DNA of 64,000 nt from Streptomyces sp. BR123 (GTDB lineage: Bacteria; Actinomycetota; Actinomycetes; Streptomycetales; Streptomycetaceae): NCBI RefSeq assembly GCF_013401435.1, contig NZ_JACBGN010000002.1:1-64000 (forward strand), in the 5' to 3' direction. Below the pieces are notes generated by a model. It saw nothing but the letters and a program-made list of their open reading frames with translations. It searched no databases and was not told the DNA's origin. The position numbers were made by a program, and so were the translations under genes. Below, in pieces: positions 22,968 to 64,000 of the stretch; within the stretch, counting starts at the first letter, position 1, and the number at the start of each line of letters is the position of its first letter.

Positions 22968-22999
22968 GCCGGGCGGGGCCGGGGAAGGCCCCGCCCGGC
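22968..22999 (-). terminator. GC-rich hairpin after gene C
   Basis: A perfect 13-bp inverted repeat, arms 22968-22980 and 22987-22999 around a 6-base loop (ggggaa), begins 23 bases past the stop codon of C and 68 bases before the start of B. No U-run follows, which is common for actinomycete terminators. It may end or attenuate transcription from C, or stabilise the C mRNA 3' end. Confidence 0.55.
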
Positions 23000-23022
23000 G
23001 GTATCGGGGCGCTCGGCCCGGC

Positions 23023-39387
<16,365 letters not shown>

Positions 39388-39475
39388 GTCTTACGCCATC
39401 CCCGTGCTCGAAGTGGTCAGAGTCGTCAAGGTCGTCGGAGCGGTCACGGCCGTTCCGTGCCGGTCGTGGTGGTGG

Positions 39476-55234
<15,759 letters not shown>

Positions 55235-55387
55235 GTAACGCAACCACCCAATTTGCAGCAGACGGCATCGGAAAGACTGAGCGCAGAGCCGAGAATTGAC
55301 ATCGGAAATGCGGAGCTTCGCATAGCGAGCGAAGCGATTGCTCGGCGGCAGGCTATTTGCCGCTCAATCTCCCCGACAACCCCTAAC
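55235..55387 (-). promoter_or_regulatory. Upstream region of gene D, candidate promoter region
   Basis: This stretch lies between the hairpin that follows gene E and the start of D and is visibly poorer in GC than the genes. It holds a 7-bp inverted repeat (55315-55321 and 55329-55335, gcttcgc/gcgaagc) and a 9-bp direct repeat catcggaaa (55266-55274 and 55300-55308). I see no convincing -35/-10 pair. A promoter or regulator site is an inference from composition and position only. Confidence 0.3.
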
Positions 55388-55429
55388 TGCCCCCTACGCA
55401 CCCCAGGGAGCCGGAGTGCGCAGGGGGCA
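55388..55429 (-). terminator. Hairpin between gene E and gene D
   Basis: Inverted repeat with 14-base arms 55388-55401 and 55416-55429 around a 14-base loop. Its one non-Watson-Crick position becomes a G-U pair in the minus-strand transcript, so the stem is continuous. It starts about 70 bases after the stop of E. No U-run follows. It could be a terminator for E or an mRNA stabiliser. Confidence 0.5.
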
Positions 55430-55498
55430 GCGACCCCCGGACGTATTACCGTCGATTACGCGGGGGGCTGGCCATCTTCACCAATAATCGGCAGGCCG

Positions 55499-58400
55499 TC
55501 AATAACGGCCGAGGCCCTTGTTGATAAAGGCGAACAGCTCCTCGTCGGTCGCGTCCTGGAGGTGCTCGACGCCGTCGGGGCCGGCGTCCGGGTCGTCTTC
55601 CGTGCCGCCGAGGCCGGGCGCGGAGCCGTCCGCGGCGGCCGTGCCGGTGTGTCGGGCGGCCGCGGCCGGGTCGTCGCCTGCGTTCCACTTGGCCAGCAGT
55701 GCCTGGAGCCGCATGGTCACCCGGGCCCGTACGACGTTGTCGGCGGTGCCCTGTTCGAGGACGGACTCCAGCCGGTCGAGTTCCTCCAGCAGCGGGGCCC
55801 CTCCGGCCACCGCATCGGGCACGATCCCGGCACGCAGGAAGGCGGCGACGGCGGCCGGGGTGGGGTGGTCGAAGACCAGGCTGGCCGGCAGCTTCAGCCC
55901 GCTGACCGCGCCGAGGCGGTTGCGCAGTTCGACGGAGGTGAGGGAGTCGAAGCCGAGCTCCTTGAAGGCGCGGCCGGCTTCGACGGCCGTCAGGTCGGCG
56001 TGTCCGAGGACGGCGGCGACGGCCGTGCGCACCAGGTCGAGCAGGAGGCGTTCCTGCTCGACCCCGGGCAGTCCGGCGAGCTGCCGGCCGATCGGTACTC
56101 CCCCGGTCAGGTCCTCGGCGGACTCCCGCTCCGCGCTCTCGATGACCCGCCGGGCTTCGGGGAGGTCCAGGAGCAGCGGCCGGGCCCGGTCGGCGGTGAA
56201 GGCGAGCGTGAACCGCTTCCAGTCCATGTCGGCCACGGTCAGGGTGGTCTCGTCGCGGTCCAGGGCGTGCCGGAGCGAGGCCAGGGTCTGCTCGGGCCGC
56301 ATGGCGAGGATGCCGTGGCGGCGCATCCGGTCGCCGGCGGCGCTGTCGTCCGGGTCCGCGCTGCCCCAGGGGCCCCAGGCGAGGGAGGTGGCGGGCAGGC
56401 CGACGGCCCGCCGGTACTCGGCGAAGGCGTCGAGGAAGGCGTTGCCTGGTGCCTGGTTGCCCTGTCCGGGGGCGCCGAAGGTGGCGGCGAAGGAGGAGAA
56501 GAGGACGAACGCGGACAGGTCGAGGCCGAGGTCGCGGGTCAGCTCGTGCAGGTGCCGGGTCGCGTCGACCTTGACCCGCAGGACGGCGGCCACCTGCTCG
56601 GGGGTGAGCGTCTCGATGACCCCGTCGTCGACGGCCGCGGCGGCATGGAACACCGCGGTGAGCGGCCGGTCCGCGGGGACGGCCGCGAGGAGTTCGGCGA
56701 GGGCGTCGCGGTCGCTGACGTCGCAGGCGGCGATCGTCACCTCGGCGCCGAGTGCGGTGAGTTCCTCGCGCAGTTCGGCGGCGCCGGGGGCGTCGGGGCC
56801 GCGGCGGCCGGCGAGGACGAGGTGCTCGGCGCCGTTCGCGGCGAGCCAGCGGGCCACGTGCGCGCCGAGCGCGCCCGTACCGCCGGTCACGAGGGTCGTG
56901 CCGCCGGGGCGCCAGTCCCGTACCGGCGGAGTTCCGTCGAGGCGGGCGCGGACGAGGCGTCGTACGAGGAGCCCGGAGGGCCGTACGGCGACCTGGTCCT
57001 CGGCGCCGTCTCCGGCCAGGACCCCGACGAGCCGTTCCAGGGACCGGTCGTCGGCCTGCGGGGGCAGGTCGACCAGGCCGCCCCAGCGGCCGCCCTGCTC
57101 CATGGAGGCGACGCGTCCCAGACCCCAGTGGAGGGCCTGCTCCGGGTCGTCGACCCGGTCGGAGCGTCCGGCGGCGACCGCGCCGCGGGTGACGCACCAC
57201 AGGGGTGCGGTGACGTCGGCGTCCCCGAGGGCCTGGGACAGCGCGAGTCCGGCCCCGAAGTGGTTGCCGTCGCCGAGGGCGAGGAGGGAGAGGACCCCGT
57301 TCGGGGCGGTCGCCGCGTCCTCGGCGGCCTCGATGGCGGCGGTGAGCGTGCCCCGGTCGGCCGCGTCGGCCGCCACGGTGAGGGTGCGGACCTCGGCGCC
57401 GCGGTCGGCGAGGGTGCGCAGGACGGCGGCGGCCGTGTCCCCGGCCGGACCGGACAGTGCCTCGGGCACGACGACCAGCCAGGTCCCGGACAGCCGGGTG
57501 GCGGTGGTGTCGGCGAGGGCCTTCCAGGTGATGCGGTAGCGCCAGCCGTCGACCGTGGACTCCTCACGGCTCTGCCGCCGCCAGGAGGAGAGGCCGGGCA
57601 GGACCGAACCGAGCGACCGGATCGCGTCGGGGGTGTCGAAGGCGAGGGCTTCGGCCAGGGCCGTGATGTCCTCGCGTTCGACGGCGTCCCAGAAGCGGGC
57701 GTCGGCCGCGCTCTCCGCCTGCAGCCCCTCCGGTTCGGCGGGGGCCGCCTCCGGCCAGTACCGCCGGGACTGGAAGGCGTAGGTGGGCAGCTCCGTACGC
57801 TGGGCGCCCGTGCCCGCGTACACCGCGTCCCAGTCGACCGCCACACCGCGGACCCAGGCCTCGGCGAGCGACAGCCAGAACCGCTCCAGGCCGCCCTCGT
57901 TGCGGCGCAGGGAACCGAGGACAGCGGCCTCACGGCCGGAGTCCTCCACCGTCTCCTGCATGCCGACGGTCAGCACCGGGTGCGGGCTGGACTCGACGAA
58001 CACGCCGAAGCCCTGGTCCAGAAGGGCACGGGTGGCGTTCTCCAGCTCCACCGTCTGCCGCAGGTTGCGGAACCAGTACCCCGCGTCCAGTTCCGGACCC
58101 TTGACCCACTCACCGGTGACGGTGGACAGGAAGGGAACCTCGGCGGCCCGGGGCTCGATCGGCGCCAGCAGCTCCGCGAGCTCCTCGCGCAGCAGGTCGA
58201 CCTGCGCGGAGTGCGAGGCGTAGTCCACCGCGATCCGCTTGGCCCGCACACCGTCGGCCTCGCAGGCGGCCAGGAACTCGTCCAGGGCCCGGACCTCACC
58301 CGACACCACCACCGACGACGGCCCGTTGGCGGCGGCAACGGAGATCCGCTCCTCACCCCACGCCGCAATCCGCTCCCGCACCTCACCGGCCGGCAGCGGC

Positions 58401-60481
58401 ACCGACACCATGCCGCCCAAACCGGCCAGCACCCGCCCGATCGCCTGACTCCGCAGAGCCACCACCCGCGCCGCATCCTCCAGGGACAGGATCCCCGCCA
58501 CACACGCGGCGGCGATCTCGCCCTGGGAGTGGCCGATCACGGCGCCGGGCCGCACACCCGCGGCGCGCCAGACGTCGGCCAGAGACACCATCACCGCGAA
58601 CAGGGCCGGCTGCACCACGTCGACGCGGTCGAGCGAGGGCGCGCCGTCGGCGCCCCGGAGCACGTCCACCAACGACCAGTCGGTGAAGGGCTCCAGCGCC
58701 TTCGCACACTCATCCACCCGGGCAGCAAACACAGGAGAGGACTCCAGCAGCGCCTCGGCCATGCCCACCCACTGCGAACCCTGCCCCGGGAACACGAACA
58801 CGGTCTTCCCACCGACCACGGACCCGGTCACCACACCCGCAGCCAGCCCGCCCGACGCCACCGCGGCAACACCGGCAGCGTGGTCGCCCAGCACCACGGC
58901 CCGGTGCTCCAGGCCGGCCCGGGTCGACGCCAGCGACCAGCCCACGTCCACCGGGTCCACCGAAGGCGCACCGGCCGCCCAGTCCGACAGCCGCTCCGCC
59001 TGCGCCCGCAGTGCGGCCGCGCTCTTGCCCGACAGCACCCACGGCACCACGGGCATCGCCGAGCGGGGCTCCGTCTCCGGGGCCTCCGCCTCCGCTTCCG
59101 GCGCCTGTTCCACGATCACGTGCGCGTTCGTGCCGCTGAAGCCGAACGCCGACACACCCGCGCGGCGCGGATGCGCCGTCTCGGGCCACGGCGTCCGCTC
59201 CGTGAGCAGGGCGACGGCGCCGGCCTCCCAGTCCACGTGCGGGGACGGCTCTTCGATGTGCAGGCTCTGCGGCAGCACGCCGTGCTGCATGGCCAGCACC
59301 ATCTTCATCACACCGGCGACACCGGCGGCGGCCTGGGTGTGCCCGATGTTGGACTTGACCGACCCGAGCAGCAGCGGCAGGTCCGCCGGGCGGTCCTGGC
59401 CGTACGTCGCGAGCAGCGCCTGCGCCTCGATCGGGTCACCGAGCGACGTACCCGTGCCGTGGGCCTCGACCGCGTCGACCTGGTCGGCGGAGAGCCGGGC
59501 GTTGGCGAGGGCCTGCCGGATGACGCGCTGCTGCGACGGACCGTTCGGGGCGGTCAGGCCATTGCTCGCGCCGTCCTGGTTGACGGCCGAGCCTCGGACC
59601 ACGGCCAGTACGGGGCGGCCGTTCCTCCGTGCGTCGGAGAGCCGCTCCAGCAGCAGCACGCCCACGCCCTCGGCGGGGCCGAAGCCGTCGGCTCCGGCCG
59701 CGAACGCCTTGCACCGGCCGTCCGCGGACAGTCCGCGCTGCTTGCTGAACTCGACGAAGAGGCCGGGGGTGGACATCACGTGCACGCCGCCGGCGACGGC
59801 CAGGGTGCACTCTCCCGCCCGGAGCGCCTGCACGGCCAGGTGGAGGGCGACGAGCGAGGCCGAGCAGGCGGTGTCGACGGTGACGGCCGGGCCTTCGAGG
59901 CCGAAGGCGTAGGAGAGCCGGCCGGACAGGACGCTGGAGGCGTTGCCGGTGCCGAGGTGGCCCGCGTAGTCGTCGGCCGCTTCCAGCAGCGGGGTCAGGT
60001 AGTCCGAGCCGTTCATGCCGACGAACACGCCGCACTGGCTGCCGCGGAGGCTGTTCGGGTCGATGCCGGCCCGTTCGAACGCCTCCCAGGAGGTCTCCAG
60101 CAGCAGCCGCTGCTGCGGGTCCATGGCCATGGCCTCGCGCGGGGAGATCCCGAAGAAGTCGGCGTCGAACGCGCAGGCGCCGCCGAGGAAGCCGCCCTCG
60201 CGGGTGGTGGAGGTGCCCTGCTCGTCGGGGTCGTCCGAGAACAGGTGGTCCAGGTCCCAGCCCCGGTCGGTGGGGAATTCGGTGAGGGCGTCGCCGCCGG
60301 AGGCGAGCAGGTCCCACAGTTCCTCGGGGGTTCGTACGCCTCCGGGGAAGCGGCAGCCCATTGCCGTGATGGCGATCGGCTCGTGGGCCTGGCTTTCGAT
60401 GTCCCGCAGGCGTCCGTACGCCTCGTCGAGATCCGTCGTGACCTTCTTGAGGTATTCGCGGAGCTTTGCTTCGTTCGCCAC
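55499..60481 (-). CDS. Single-module type I PKS, gene E: KS-AT(methylmalonyl)-KR(degenerate)-ACP
   Basis: 1660 residues, GTG start at 60481 preceded by AGGTGA seven bases upstream. Docking helix 1-32 ([20 protein letters not shown]), then KS with Cys206 in DTACSAS, AT with Ser652 in GHSQGE and YASH at 754-757 (methylmalonyl-CoA), KR, and ACP with Ser1513. There is no DH or ER. The KR keeps the NADPH motif TGGTGALG, but the catalytic Tyr is Gln1343 (NQAPGN where B1 has NYAPGN), LDD has become VDD, and the GGMAEG substrate-lid stretch of B1 is replaced by SADPDD. The protein therefore probably leaves its beta-keto group unreduced, giving an alpha-methyl ketone. The C-terminal docking tail, after a long Gly/Asp-rich spacer, ends [15 protein letters not shown]. 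Parts of the gene are near-identical to B1 and B2, so it looks like a recombinant of those modules. Confidence 0.96.
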   Translation of the reverse strand: MANEAKLREYLKKVTTDLDEAYGRLRDIESQAHEPIAITAMGCRFPGGVRTPEELWDLLASGGDALTEFPTDRGWDLDHLFSDDPDEQGTSTTREGGFLGGACAFDADFFGISPREAMAMDPQQRLLLETSWEAFERAGIDPNSLRGSQCGVFVGMNGSDYLTPLLEAADDYAGHLGTGNASSVLSGRLSYAFGLEGPAVTVDTACSASLVALHLAVQALRAGECTLAVAGGVHVMSTPGLFVEFSKQRGLSADGRCKAFAAGADGFGPAEGVGVLLLERLSDARRNGRPVLAVVRGSAVNQDGASNGLTAPNGPSQQRVIRQALANARLSADQVDAVEAHGTGTSLGDPIEAQALLATYGQDRPADLPLLLGSVKSNIGHTQAAAGVAGVMKMVLAMQHGVLPQSLHIEEPSPHVDWEAGAVALLTERTPWPETAHPRRAGVSAFGFSGTNAHVIVEQAPEAEAEAPETEPRSAMPVVPWVLSGKSAAALRAQAERLSDWAAGAPSVDPVDVGWSLASTRAGLEHRAVVLGDHAAGVAAVASGGLAAGVVTGSVVGGKTVFVFPGQGSQWVGMAEALLESSPVFAARVDECAKALEPFTDWSLVDVLRGADGAPSLDRVDVVQPALFAVMVSLADVWRAAGVRPGAVIGHSQGEIAAACVAGILSLEDAARVVALRSQAIGRVLAGLGGMVSVPLPAGEVRERIAAWGEERISVAAANGPSSVVVSGEVRALDEFLAACEADGVRAKRIAVDYASHSAQVDLLREELAELLAPIEPRAAEVPFLSTVTGEWVKGPELDAGYWFRNLRQTVELENATRALLDQGFGVFVESSPHPVLTVGMQETVEDSGREAAVLGSLRRNEGGLERFWLSLAEAWVRGVAVDWDAVYAGTGAQRTELPTYAFQSRRYWPEAAPAEPEGLQAESAADARFWDAVEREDITALAEALAFDTPDAIRSLGSVLPGLSSWRRQSREESTVDGWRYRITWKALADTTATRLSGTWLVVVPEALSGPAGDTAAAVLRTLADRGAEVRTLTVAADAADRGTLTAAIEAAEDAATAPNGVLSLLALGDGNHFGAGLALSQALGDADVTAPLWCVTRGAVAAGRSDRVDDPEQALHWGLGRVASMEQGGRWGGLVDLPPQADDRSLERLVGVLAGDGAEDQVAVRPSGLLVRRLVRARLDGTPPVRDWRPGGTTLVTGGTGALGAHVARWLAANGAEHLVLAGRRGPDAPGAAELREELTALGAEVTIAACDVSDRDALAELLAAVPADRPLTAVFHAAAAVDDGVIETLTPEQVAAVLRVKVDATRHLHELTRDLGLDLSAFVLFSSFAATFGAPGQGNQAPGNAFLDAFAEYRRAVGLPATSLAWGPWGSADPDDSAAGDRMRRHGILAMRPEQTLASLRHALDRDETTLTVADMDWKRFTLAFTADRARPLLLDLPEARRVIESAERESAEDLTGGVPIGRQLAGLPGVEQERLLLDLVRTAVAAVLGHADLTAVEAGRAFKELGFDSLTSVELRNRLGAVSGLKLPASLVFDHPTPAAVAAFLRAGIVPDAVAGGAPLLEELDRLESVLEQGTADNVVRARVTMRLQALLAKWNAGDDPAAAARHTGTAAADGSAPGLGGTEDDPDAGPDGVEHLQDATDEELFAFINKGLGRY
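57265..57558 (-). repeat. AT-KR linker repeat, copy in E (294 bp identical to B2)
   Basis: Identical to 14961-15254. To its right (57559-57730) E and B2 differ strongly before becoming identical again in the AT, and to its left the KR resembles B1 instead. Confidence 0.88.
57731..58947 (-). repeat. Methylmalonyl-AT repeat tract, copy in gene E
   Basis: DNA coding the AT and its flanks that is nearly identical to tracts in B2 and B1. The right part (58710-58947) differs from B1 at one base that I could see; the left part (57731-57910) matches B2 essentially base for base. It codes YASH-type AT sequence. Confidence 0.85.
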
Positions 60482-60602
60482 TGGCGCTTCACCTATTCGC
60501 GTGGTCGAGACCGCGGTGGGACTCAGGAGAGTGCAAGGAAGTTCAAGGGAGTTCTGGGACCTCGGGGGCCCGAGGATATTTGAGGAAATTCGGGAAGGCG
60601 GT

Positions 60603-60640
60603 GGCCGTACCGCCGGAACAGGGGTTCCGGCGGTACGGCC
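60603..60640 (-). terminator. Strong hairpin after gene F
   Basis: A perfect 17-bp inverted repeat (arms 60603-60619 and 60624-60640) with a 4-base loop starts 16 bases past the stop codon of F and ends about 120 bases before the start of E. It is the strongest hairpin in the window and fits an intrinsic terminator without a U-run. A second small hairpin (7-bp arms, 60560-60575) follows in the same gap. Confidence 0.65.
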
Positions 60641-60656
60641 TGGGGGTGGGTGGGGT

Positions 60657-63600
60657 TCAGCCCTGGCCGAACTTCTTGTCGATGAGCGCGAACAGCTCGT
60701 CGTCGCTCGCGTCCTCGATCTCGTCCGCGGTGGTCGTCGCGCCGTCGGTGCGGCGGGCGTCGTTCCACTGGGCGAGGAGGGTCTGGAGGCGCACCGCGAT
60801 GCGTGCGTGGGCCGCGTCGTCGCCGGCCGCCGCGGCCAGTTCCGCCGGGTCCAGCGAGGAGAAGGTGCTCTCCAGGCGGTCGAGTTCCTCCAGTACGGAG
60901 AGCTTCCGCTCTGCCGTGCCGTCCGGGGCGACCTCGTCCAGCAGGTGCCGGGCGAGGGCCGCCGGGGTCGGGTGGTCGTAGATCAGGGTGGCGGGCAGCC
61001 GGAAGCCGGCGGCCGCGCCGAGCCGGTTGCGGAGTTCGACGGCGGTCAGCGAGTCGAAGCCGAGCTCCTTGAACGCCTGCTCCTCTCCGATGGCCTCCGC
61101 CGACCTGTACCCGAGTACGGCGGCCGCCTGGCTGCGGACCAGGTCCACCACGGTCCGCTCCCGTTCGGCCGCCGGCACGCCGGCCAGCCGTTCGGTGAGC
61201 GTCTGGGCGCCGGTTCCGGTGGACGCGGTCGCGGCCGTGTCCGCCGCGCCGTTCGCGCCGGGGACCGGCGACGCCGTGCGCCGCTGCCGGACAGGTGTCC
61301 GGACCAGACCGCGGAACACGGGCAGGAGCCCGCCGTCCGCCGCCCGGGCCCGCAGGGTCGGAAGGTCGAGGCCGACCGGCAGCAGGACCGGCTCGTCGTC
61401 CCCGGCGGCAAGGGCGGCGTCGAAGAGGGCCAGGCCCTCCGCCGCCGACAGCGGGGTGACTCCGCCGCGTGCGGCGCGTTCCTGCTCCGCCTCGGTGAGC
61501 CGGCCCGCCATGCCGCGCTCCTCGGCCCACATGCCCCACACCAGGGACAGGGCCGCAAGCCCGCGGGCCCGCCGGTGCCGGGCGAGGGCGTCGAGGAACA
61601 CGTTCGCCGCGGCGTAGTTGGCCTGGCCTGCGGCGCCGAGGGTGCCGGCGGCGGCGGAGAACAGGACGAACGCCGACAGGTCGAGGTGACGGGTGAGCTC
61701 GTGCAGGTGCAGCGCCCCCTCCACCTTGGGCCGCAGGACCCGGTCGACGCGCTCGGGGGTGAGGAGGTCCACGATGCCGTCGTCCAGCACGGCCGCGGTG
61801 TGCACGACCGCCGTCAGCGGACGCTCGGCCGGTACGGACTCCAGGAGCGCGGCCAGCGCCTCCCGGTCGGCGACGTCGCACGCGGCCCAGGTGACCTCGG
61901 CGCCCAACGCGACGAGCTGGTCCGTGAGTTCGGGCGCGGTGTCGGTGTCGGCGCCCCGGCGGCCGGTGAGCAGCAGGTGCCGTACGCCGTGCTCGGCGAC
62001 CAGGTGGCGGGCGAGGAGGCCGGCGAGGCCGCCGCCGGCCCCGGTGACGAGGACCGTGCCGCGTGTGTCGATGCGGCCGGCCGGTTCACCGGTGGCCGCC
62101 GTCCGGGCGTCCGCCCGGGCCAGGCGGGGTGCGTACAGGGCGCCGCCGCGTACGGCCAGTTCGGGTTCGGCGGACGCGAGGGCGGCGGGCAGGGCCCGGG
62201 CGGAGGCCTCGGCGTCGTCGAGGTCGACGAGGACGAACCGGTCCGGGTGCTCGGTCTGTGCGGCCCGCAGCAGGCCCCATACCGGGGTGTGGGCGAGGTC
62301 GCCCGCCTCGATGTCCCCGTGGGCGGCCACCGCGCCGCGGGTGACGACGGCCAGGCGGGCACCGGCGAAGCGGCCGTTGTCCAGCCAGCCCTGCACGGTC
62401 GCGAGCACGCGGTGCGTCACCTCCCGCGCGTCCTGCGCGAGGCGGTCGGCGTCCGGTGCGGAGATGCCGGCGGTTCCGGTGGCGGCAGTGGCGGCGGGCG
62501 TCATGAACGGGACGACCACGGTGTCGGGCAGCGGCTGCTTCCCCGCCGCGACGGCCGCTTCCAACGCGCCGAGGTCCTCGTACGCGGCGGCGGGAACCCC
62601 CGCCCGCCCCAGCGCGGCACCCAGACCGGCCTGCGTGTCGGTGGCGGTGCCCGAGGACGCGATGACCGCGAGGGTCGCAGCAGCAGGGCGGGCCTGCGCC
62701 GCCGTACGCACCCAGTCGAGACGGAACAGCCCGTCCGGCGACGCTCCGTCCGGGGCCGCCGCGAACCGCTCGGCGTCGAGCTCGCGGGTCACCATCTCCC
62801 GGACGGACGCGACCGGCGCGCCCTGCTCGTCGGCCAGTTCGACGGACACGGTGCCGGAGCCGGCGCGGGCGGTGATCCGCAGGCGCAGGCTGTCCGCGCC
62901 GACCGCGTGCAGCGCCATCCCGCGCCAGGTGAGGGCTTCGCGGGCGGCGGAGTCGCCGGTGTCGGCAGTCGCCGCGAGCGCCTGGACGGCGGTGTCGAGC
63001 AGGGCCGGGTGCAGGGCGAATCCGCCCGCGGAGGCGCGCAGCCCGTCGGACAGCCGGGCCTGCGCGAAGACCTCCTCGCCCCGTACCCAGACACCGGTCA
63101 GGGTCCTGAGGGCGGGCCCGTGGTGGAGGCCCGCGGCCGCGAGCCGGTCGCGGACCGCGTCGACGGGGACCTCGTCGGCGTCGGCGGGCGGCCAGGGTGC
63201 GGTGCTGTGGGCCTCGGCGGGCCCACCGGCGCCCTCGGCCGCGTCCGCGGTGAGGAACCCGGTGGCGTGCCGGGACCAGGCCCCGCCGGACGGCCCGTCG
63301 CCCTCGCCCGCCTCCGTGCGGCTGTGTATCTCCACCGGGCGGCGGCCGGTGTCGTCGGCTCCGCCCACGGTGAGCCGGAGCTGTACGGCTCCGTCCTCGG
63401 GGAGGACGAGCGGCTCCTCGCCGGTCAGTTCCTCCAGGTGCCCGCAGCCGGCCTCATCGCCGGCCCGCAGCGCGAGCTCGACGAGGACCGCGCCCGGGAC
63501 GACCACCGAATCGGCCACGACGTGGTCGGCCAGCCACGGGTGCGTCCGGCGGGAGAGCCGGCCGGTGAACAGGAAGCCGCCGGTCCCGGGCAGTTCGACG

Positions 63601-64000
63601 GCGGCGCCGAGCAGCGGGTGCCCGGCCGCTGCGATGCCGAGCGAGGCGGCGTCCTCGGCCGCGGCGAAGGAGTCGACCCAGTAGCGCTCTCGCTGGAAGG
63701 CGTACGTGGGCAGGTCGACCTGCCGGGCGCCGGTGCCGGAGAAGTACGCCGTCCAGTCGACCGTCACCCCCTGGACGTGGGCCCGGCCGAGGGCGGCGGC
63801 GAGGGACTCGGCCTCCTGCCGGCCCTTGCGGAGCAGGGCCACGAAGACGGCGCTGTCGGTGCTGCCGTCGGCGGTCAGGCAGTCCTGGGCGAGCGCGGAC
63901 AGCACGCCGTCGGGCCCGAGTTCGAGGTACGCGGTGACGCCGGCGGCTTCCAGGGTGCGGACACCGTCGAGGAAGCGGACGGCCTCGCGGACGTGCCGGA
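60657..64000 (-). CDS. Modular type I PKS, gene F (5' end outside window): AT(tail)-DH-KR-ACP and docking tail
   Basis: The frame is open to the right edge and enters inside an AT, whose visible end [13 protein letters not shown] matches the malonyl-type ATs of C and D, not the methylmalonyl ATs of B and E; HAFH itself is outside. DH: His codon at 63522-63524 in [10 protein letters not shown] (Asp instead of Gly) and Asp codon at 62994-62996 in DTAVQ; the usual YGPAF reads [16 protein letters not shown], where the third conserved Gly of the NADPH motif is Ala, LDD, FSAAAG (Ala at the catalytic Ser position) and Tyr at 61614-61616 in NYAAAN. ACP Ser codon at 61050-61052. The C-terminal docking tail ends [15 protein letters not shown]. 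Predicted output is an alkene conjugated to the ketone left by E, with reduced certainty because of the motif changes. The number of upstream modules in this gene is unknown. Confidence 0.95.
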   Translation of the reverse strand, partial: RHVREAVRFLDGVRTLEAAGVTAYLELGPDGVLSALAQDCLTADGSTDSAVFVALLRKGRQEAESLAAALGRAHVQGVTVDWTAYFSGTGARQVDLPTYAFQRERYWVDSFAAAEDAASLGIAAAGHPLLGAAVELPGTGGFLFTGRLSRRTHPWLADHVVADSVVVPGAVLVELALRAGDEAGCGHLEELTGEEPLVLPEDGAVQLRLTVGGADDTGRRPVEIHSRTEAGEGDGPSGGAWSRHATGFLTADAAEGAGGPAEAHSTAPWPPADADEVPVDAVRDRLAAAGLHHGPALRTLTGVWVRGEEVFAQARLSDGLRASAGGFALHPALLDTAVQALAATADTGDSAAREALTWRGMALHAVGADSLRLRITARAGSGTVSVELADEQGAPVASVREMVTRELDAERFAAAPDGASPDGLFRLDWVRTAAQARPAAATLAVIASSGTATDTQAGLGAALGRAGVPAAAYEDLGALEAAVAAGKQPLPDTVVVPFMTPAATAATGTAGISAPDADRLAQDAREVTHRVLATVQGWLDNGRFAGARLAVVTRGAVAAHGDIEAGDLAHTPVWGLLRAAQTEHPDRFVLVDLDDAEASARALPAALASAEPELAVRGGALYAPRLARADARTAATGEPAGRIDTRGTVLVTGAGGGLAGLLARHLVAEHGVRHLLLTGRRGADTDTAPELTDQLVALGAEVTWAACDVADREALAALLESVPAERPLTAVVHTAAVLDDGIVDLLTPERVDRVLRPKVEGALHLHELTRHLDLSAFVLFSAAAGTLGAAGQANYAAANVFLDALARHRRARGLAALSLVWGMWAEERGMAGRLTEAEQERAARGGVTPLSAAEGLALFDAALAAGDDEPVLLPVGLDLPTLRARAADGGLLPVFRGLVRTPVRQRRTASPVPGANGAADTAATASTGTGAQTLTERLAGVPAAERERTVVDLVRSQAAAVLGYRSAEAIGEEQAFKELGFDSLTAVELRNRLGAAAGFRLPATLIYDHPTPAALARHLLDEVAPDGTAERKLSVLEELDRLESTFSSLDPAELAAAAGDDAAHARIAVRLQTLLAQWNDARRTDGATTTADEIEDASDDELFALIDKKFGQG
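60930..64000 (-). other. Last module of F: ...AT(malonyl-like, partial)-DH-KR-ACP
   Basis: Approximate DNA limits: AT tail 63790-64000, DH 62800-63700, KR 61500-62750, ACP 60930-61160. The KS and most of the AT lie beyond the window. No ER fits: the DH end and KR Rossmann motif are separated by only about 230 residues. Confidence 0.88.

Larger units (their letters stand above)
55830..60393 (-). other. Module E1: KS-AT(methylmalonyl)-KR0-ACP
   Basis: Approximate domain limits in DNA: KS 59110-60393, AT 57880-58790, KR 56330-57560, ACP 55840-56060. The Gln codon that replaces the catalytic Tyr is CAG, read from 56455 down to 56453; a Tyr would need changes at two of its three bases, so it is not a simple sequencing slip. 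The KS nucleophile context is CSAS rather than CSSS; the Cys itself and HGTGT/SNIGH are present. Confidence 0.9.

Noticed and set aside
55235-55243. TTG start extending gene D by three residues
   Set aside because: The ATG at 55234 has GGGTGG nine bases upstream, and its MANE start matches gene E.
55499-60481. Gene E as a pseudogene
   Set aside because: The frame is intact over 1660 codons with functional-looking KS, AT, ACP and docking ends; only the KR is degenerate, which is a normal way for a PKS to keep a ketone.

Overview
The window is 64 kb of uninterrupted type I modular polyketide synthase (PKS) DNA, all coding on the minus strand. Very high GC, near-exclusive use of G/C-ending codons and AGGTGA/GGTGAGG-type ribosome sites point to a Streptomyces-like actinomycete. 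No tailoring, regulatory, transport, thioesterase or RNA gene is visible, so the window is the interior of a cluster larger than 64 kb; both ends cut PKS genes.

In transcription order (right to left) there are six genes, called F to A here. F (60657 to beyond 64000, 5' end missing) ends with the tail of an AT followed by DH-KR-ACP. E (55499-60481) is one methylmalonyl module. D (39476-55234) has three malonyl modules (KR; DH-KR; DH-KR). C (23023-39387) has three malonyl DH-KR modules. B (13234-22899) has two methylmalonyl KR modules. A (from 13173, running off position 1) has a malonyl DH-KR module, a malonyl DH-ER-KR module and the KS of a third. Every complete gene starts with a short coiled-coil docking helix and ends, where seen, with a C-terminal docking tail. 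KS, AT and ACP active-site residues are present throughout; reductive domains vary.

Reading F-E-D-C-B-A collinearly, the modules would build an alkene, an alpha-methyl ketone (the KR of E has lost its catalytic tyrosine), a hydroxyl, a run of five conjugated alkenes, two alpha-methyl/hydroxyl units, another alkene and a fully saturated unit. This suggests a large pentaene-type polyketide. I cannot name the compound. Docking-helix and docking-tail sequences co-vary in the way this order requires.

Other points: the three methylmalonyl ATs (E, B1, B2) and the three malonyl ATs of C share long nearly identical DNA tracts in mosaic patterns, which indicates gene conversion between modules. Strong hairpins follow F, E and C but not D or B, suggesting units F / E / D+C / B+A. 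No TTA codon occurs in any of the six reading frames within the window. Gaps between genes are 60-264 bp; no stretch above 300 bp lacks a gene.
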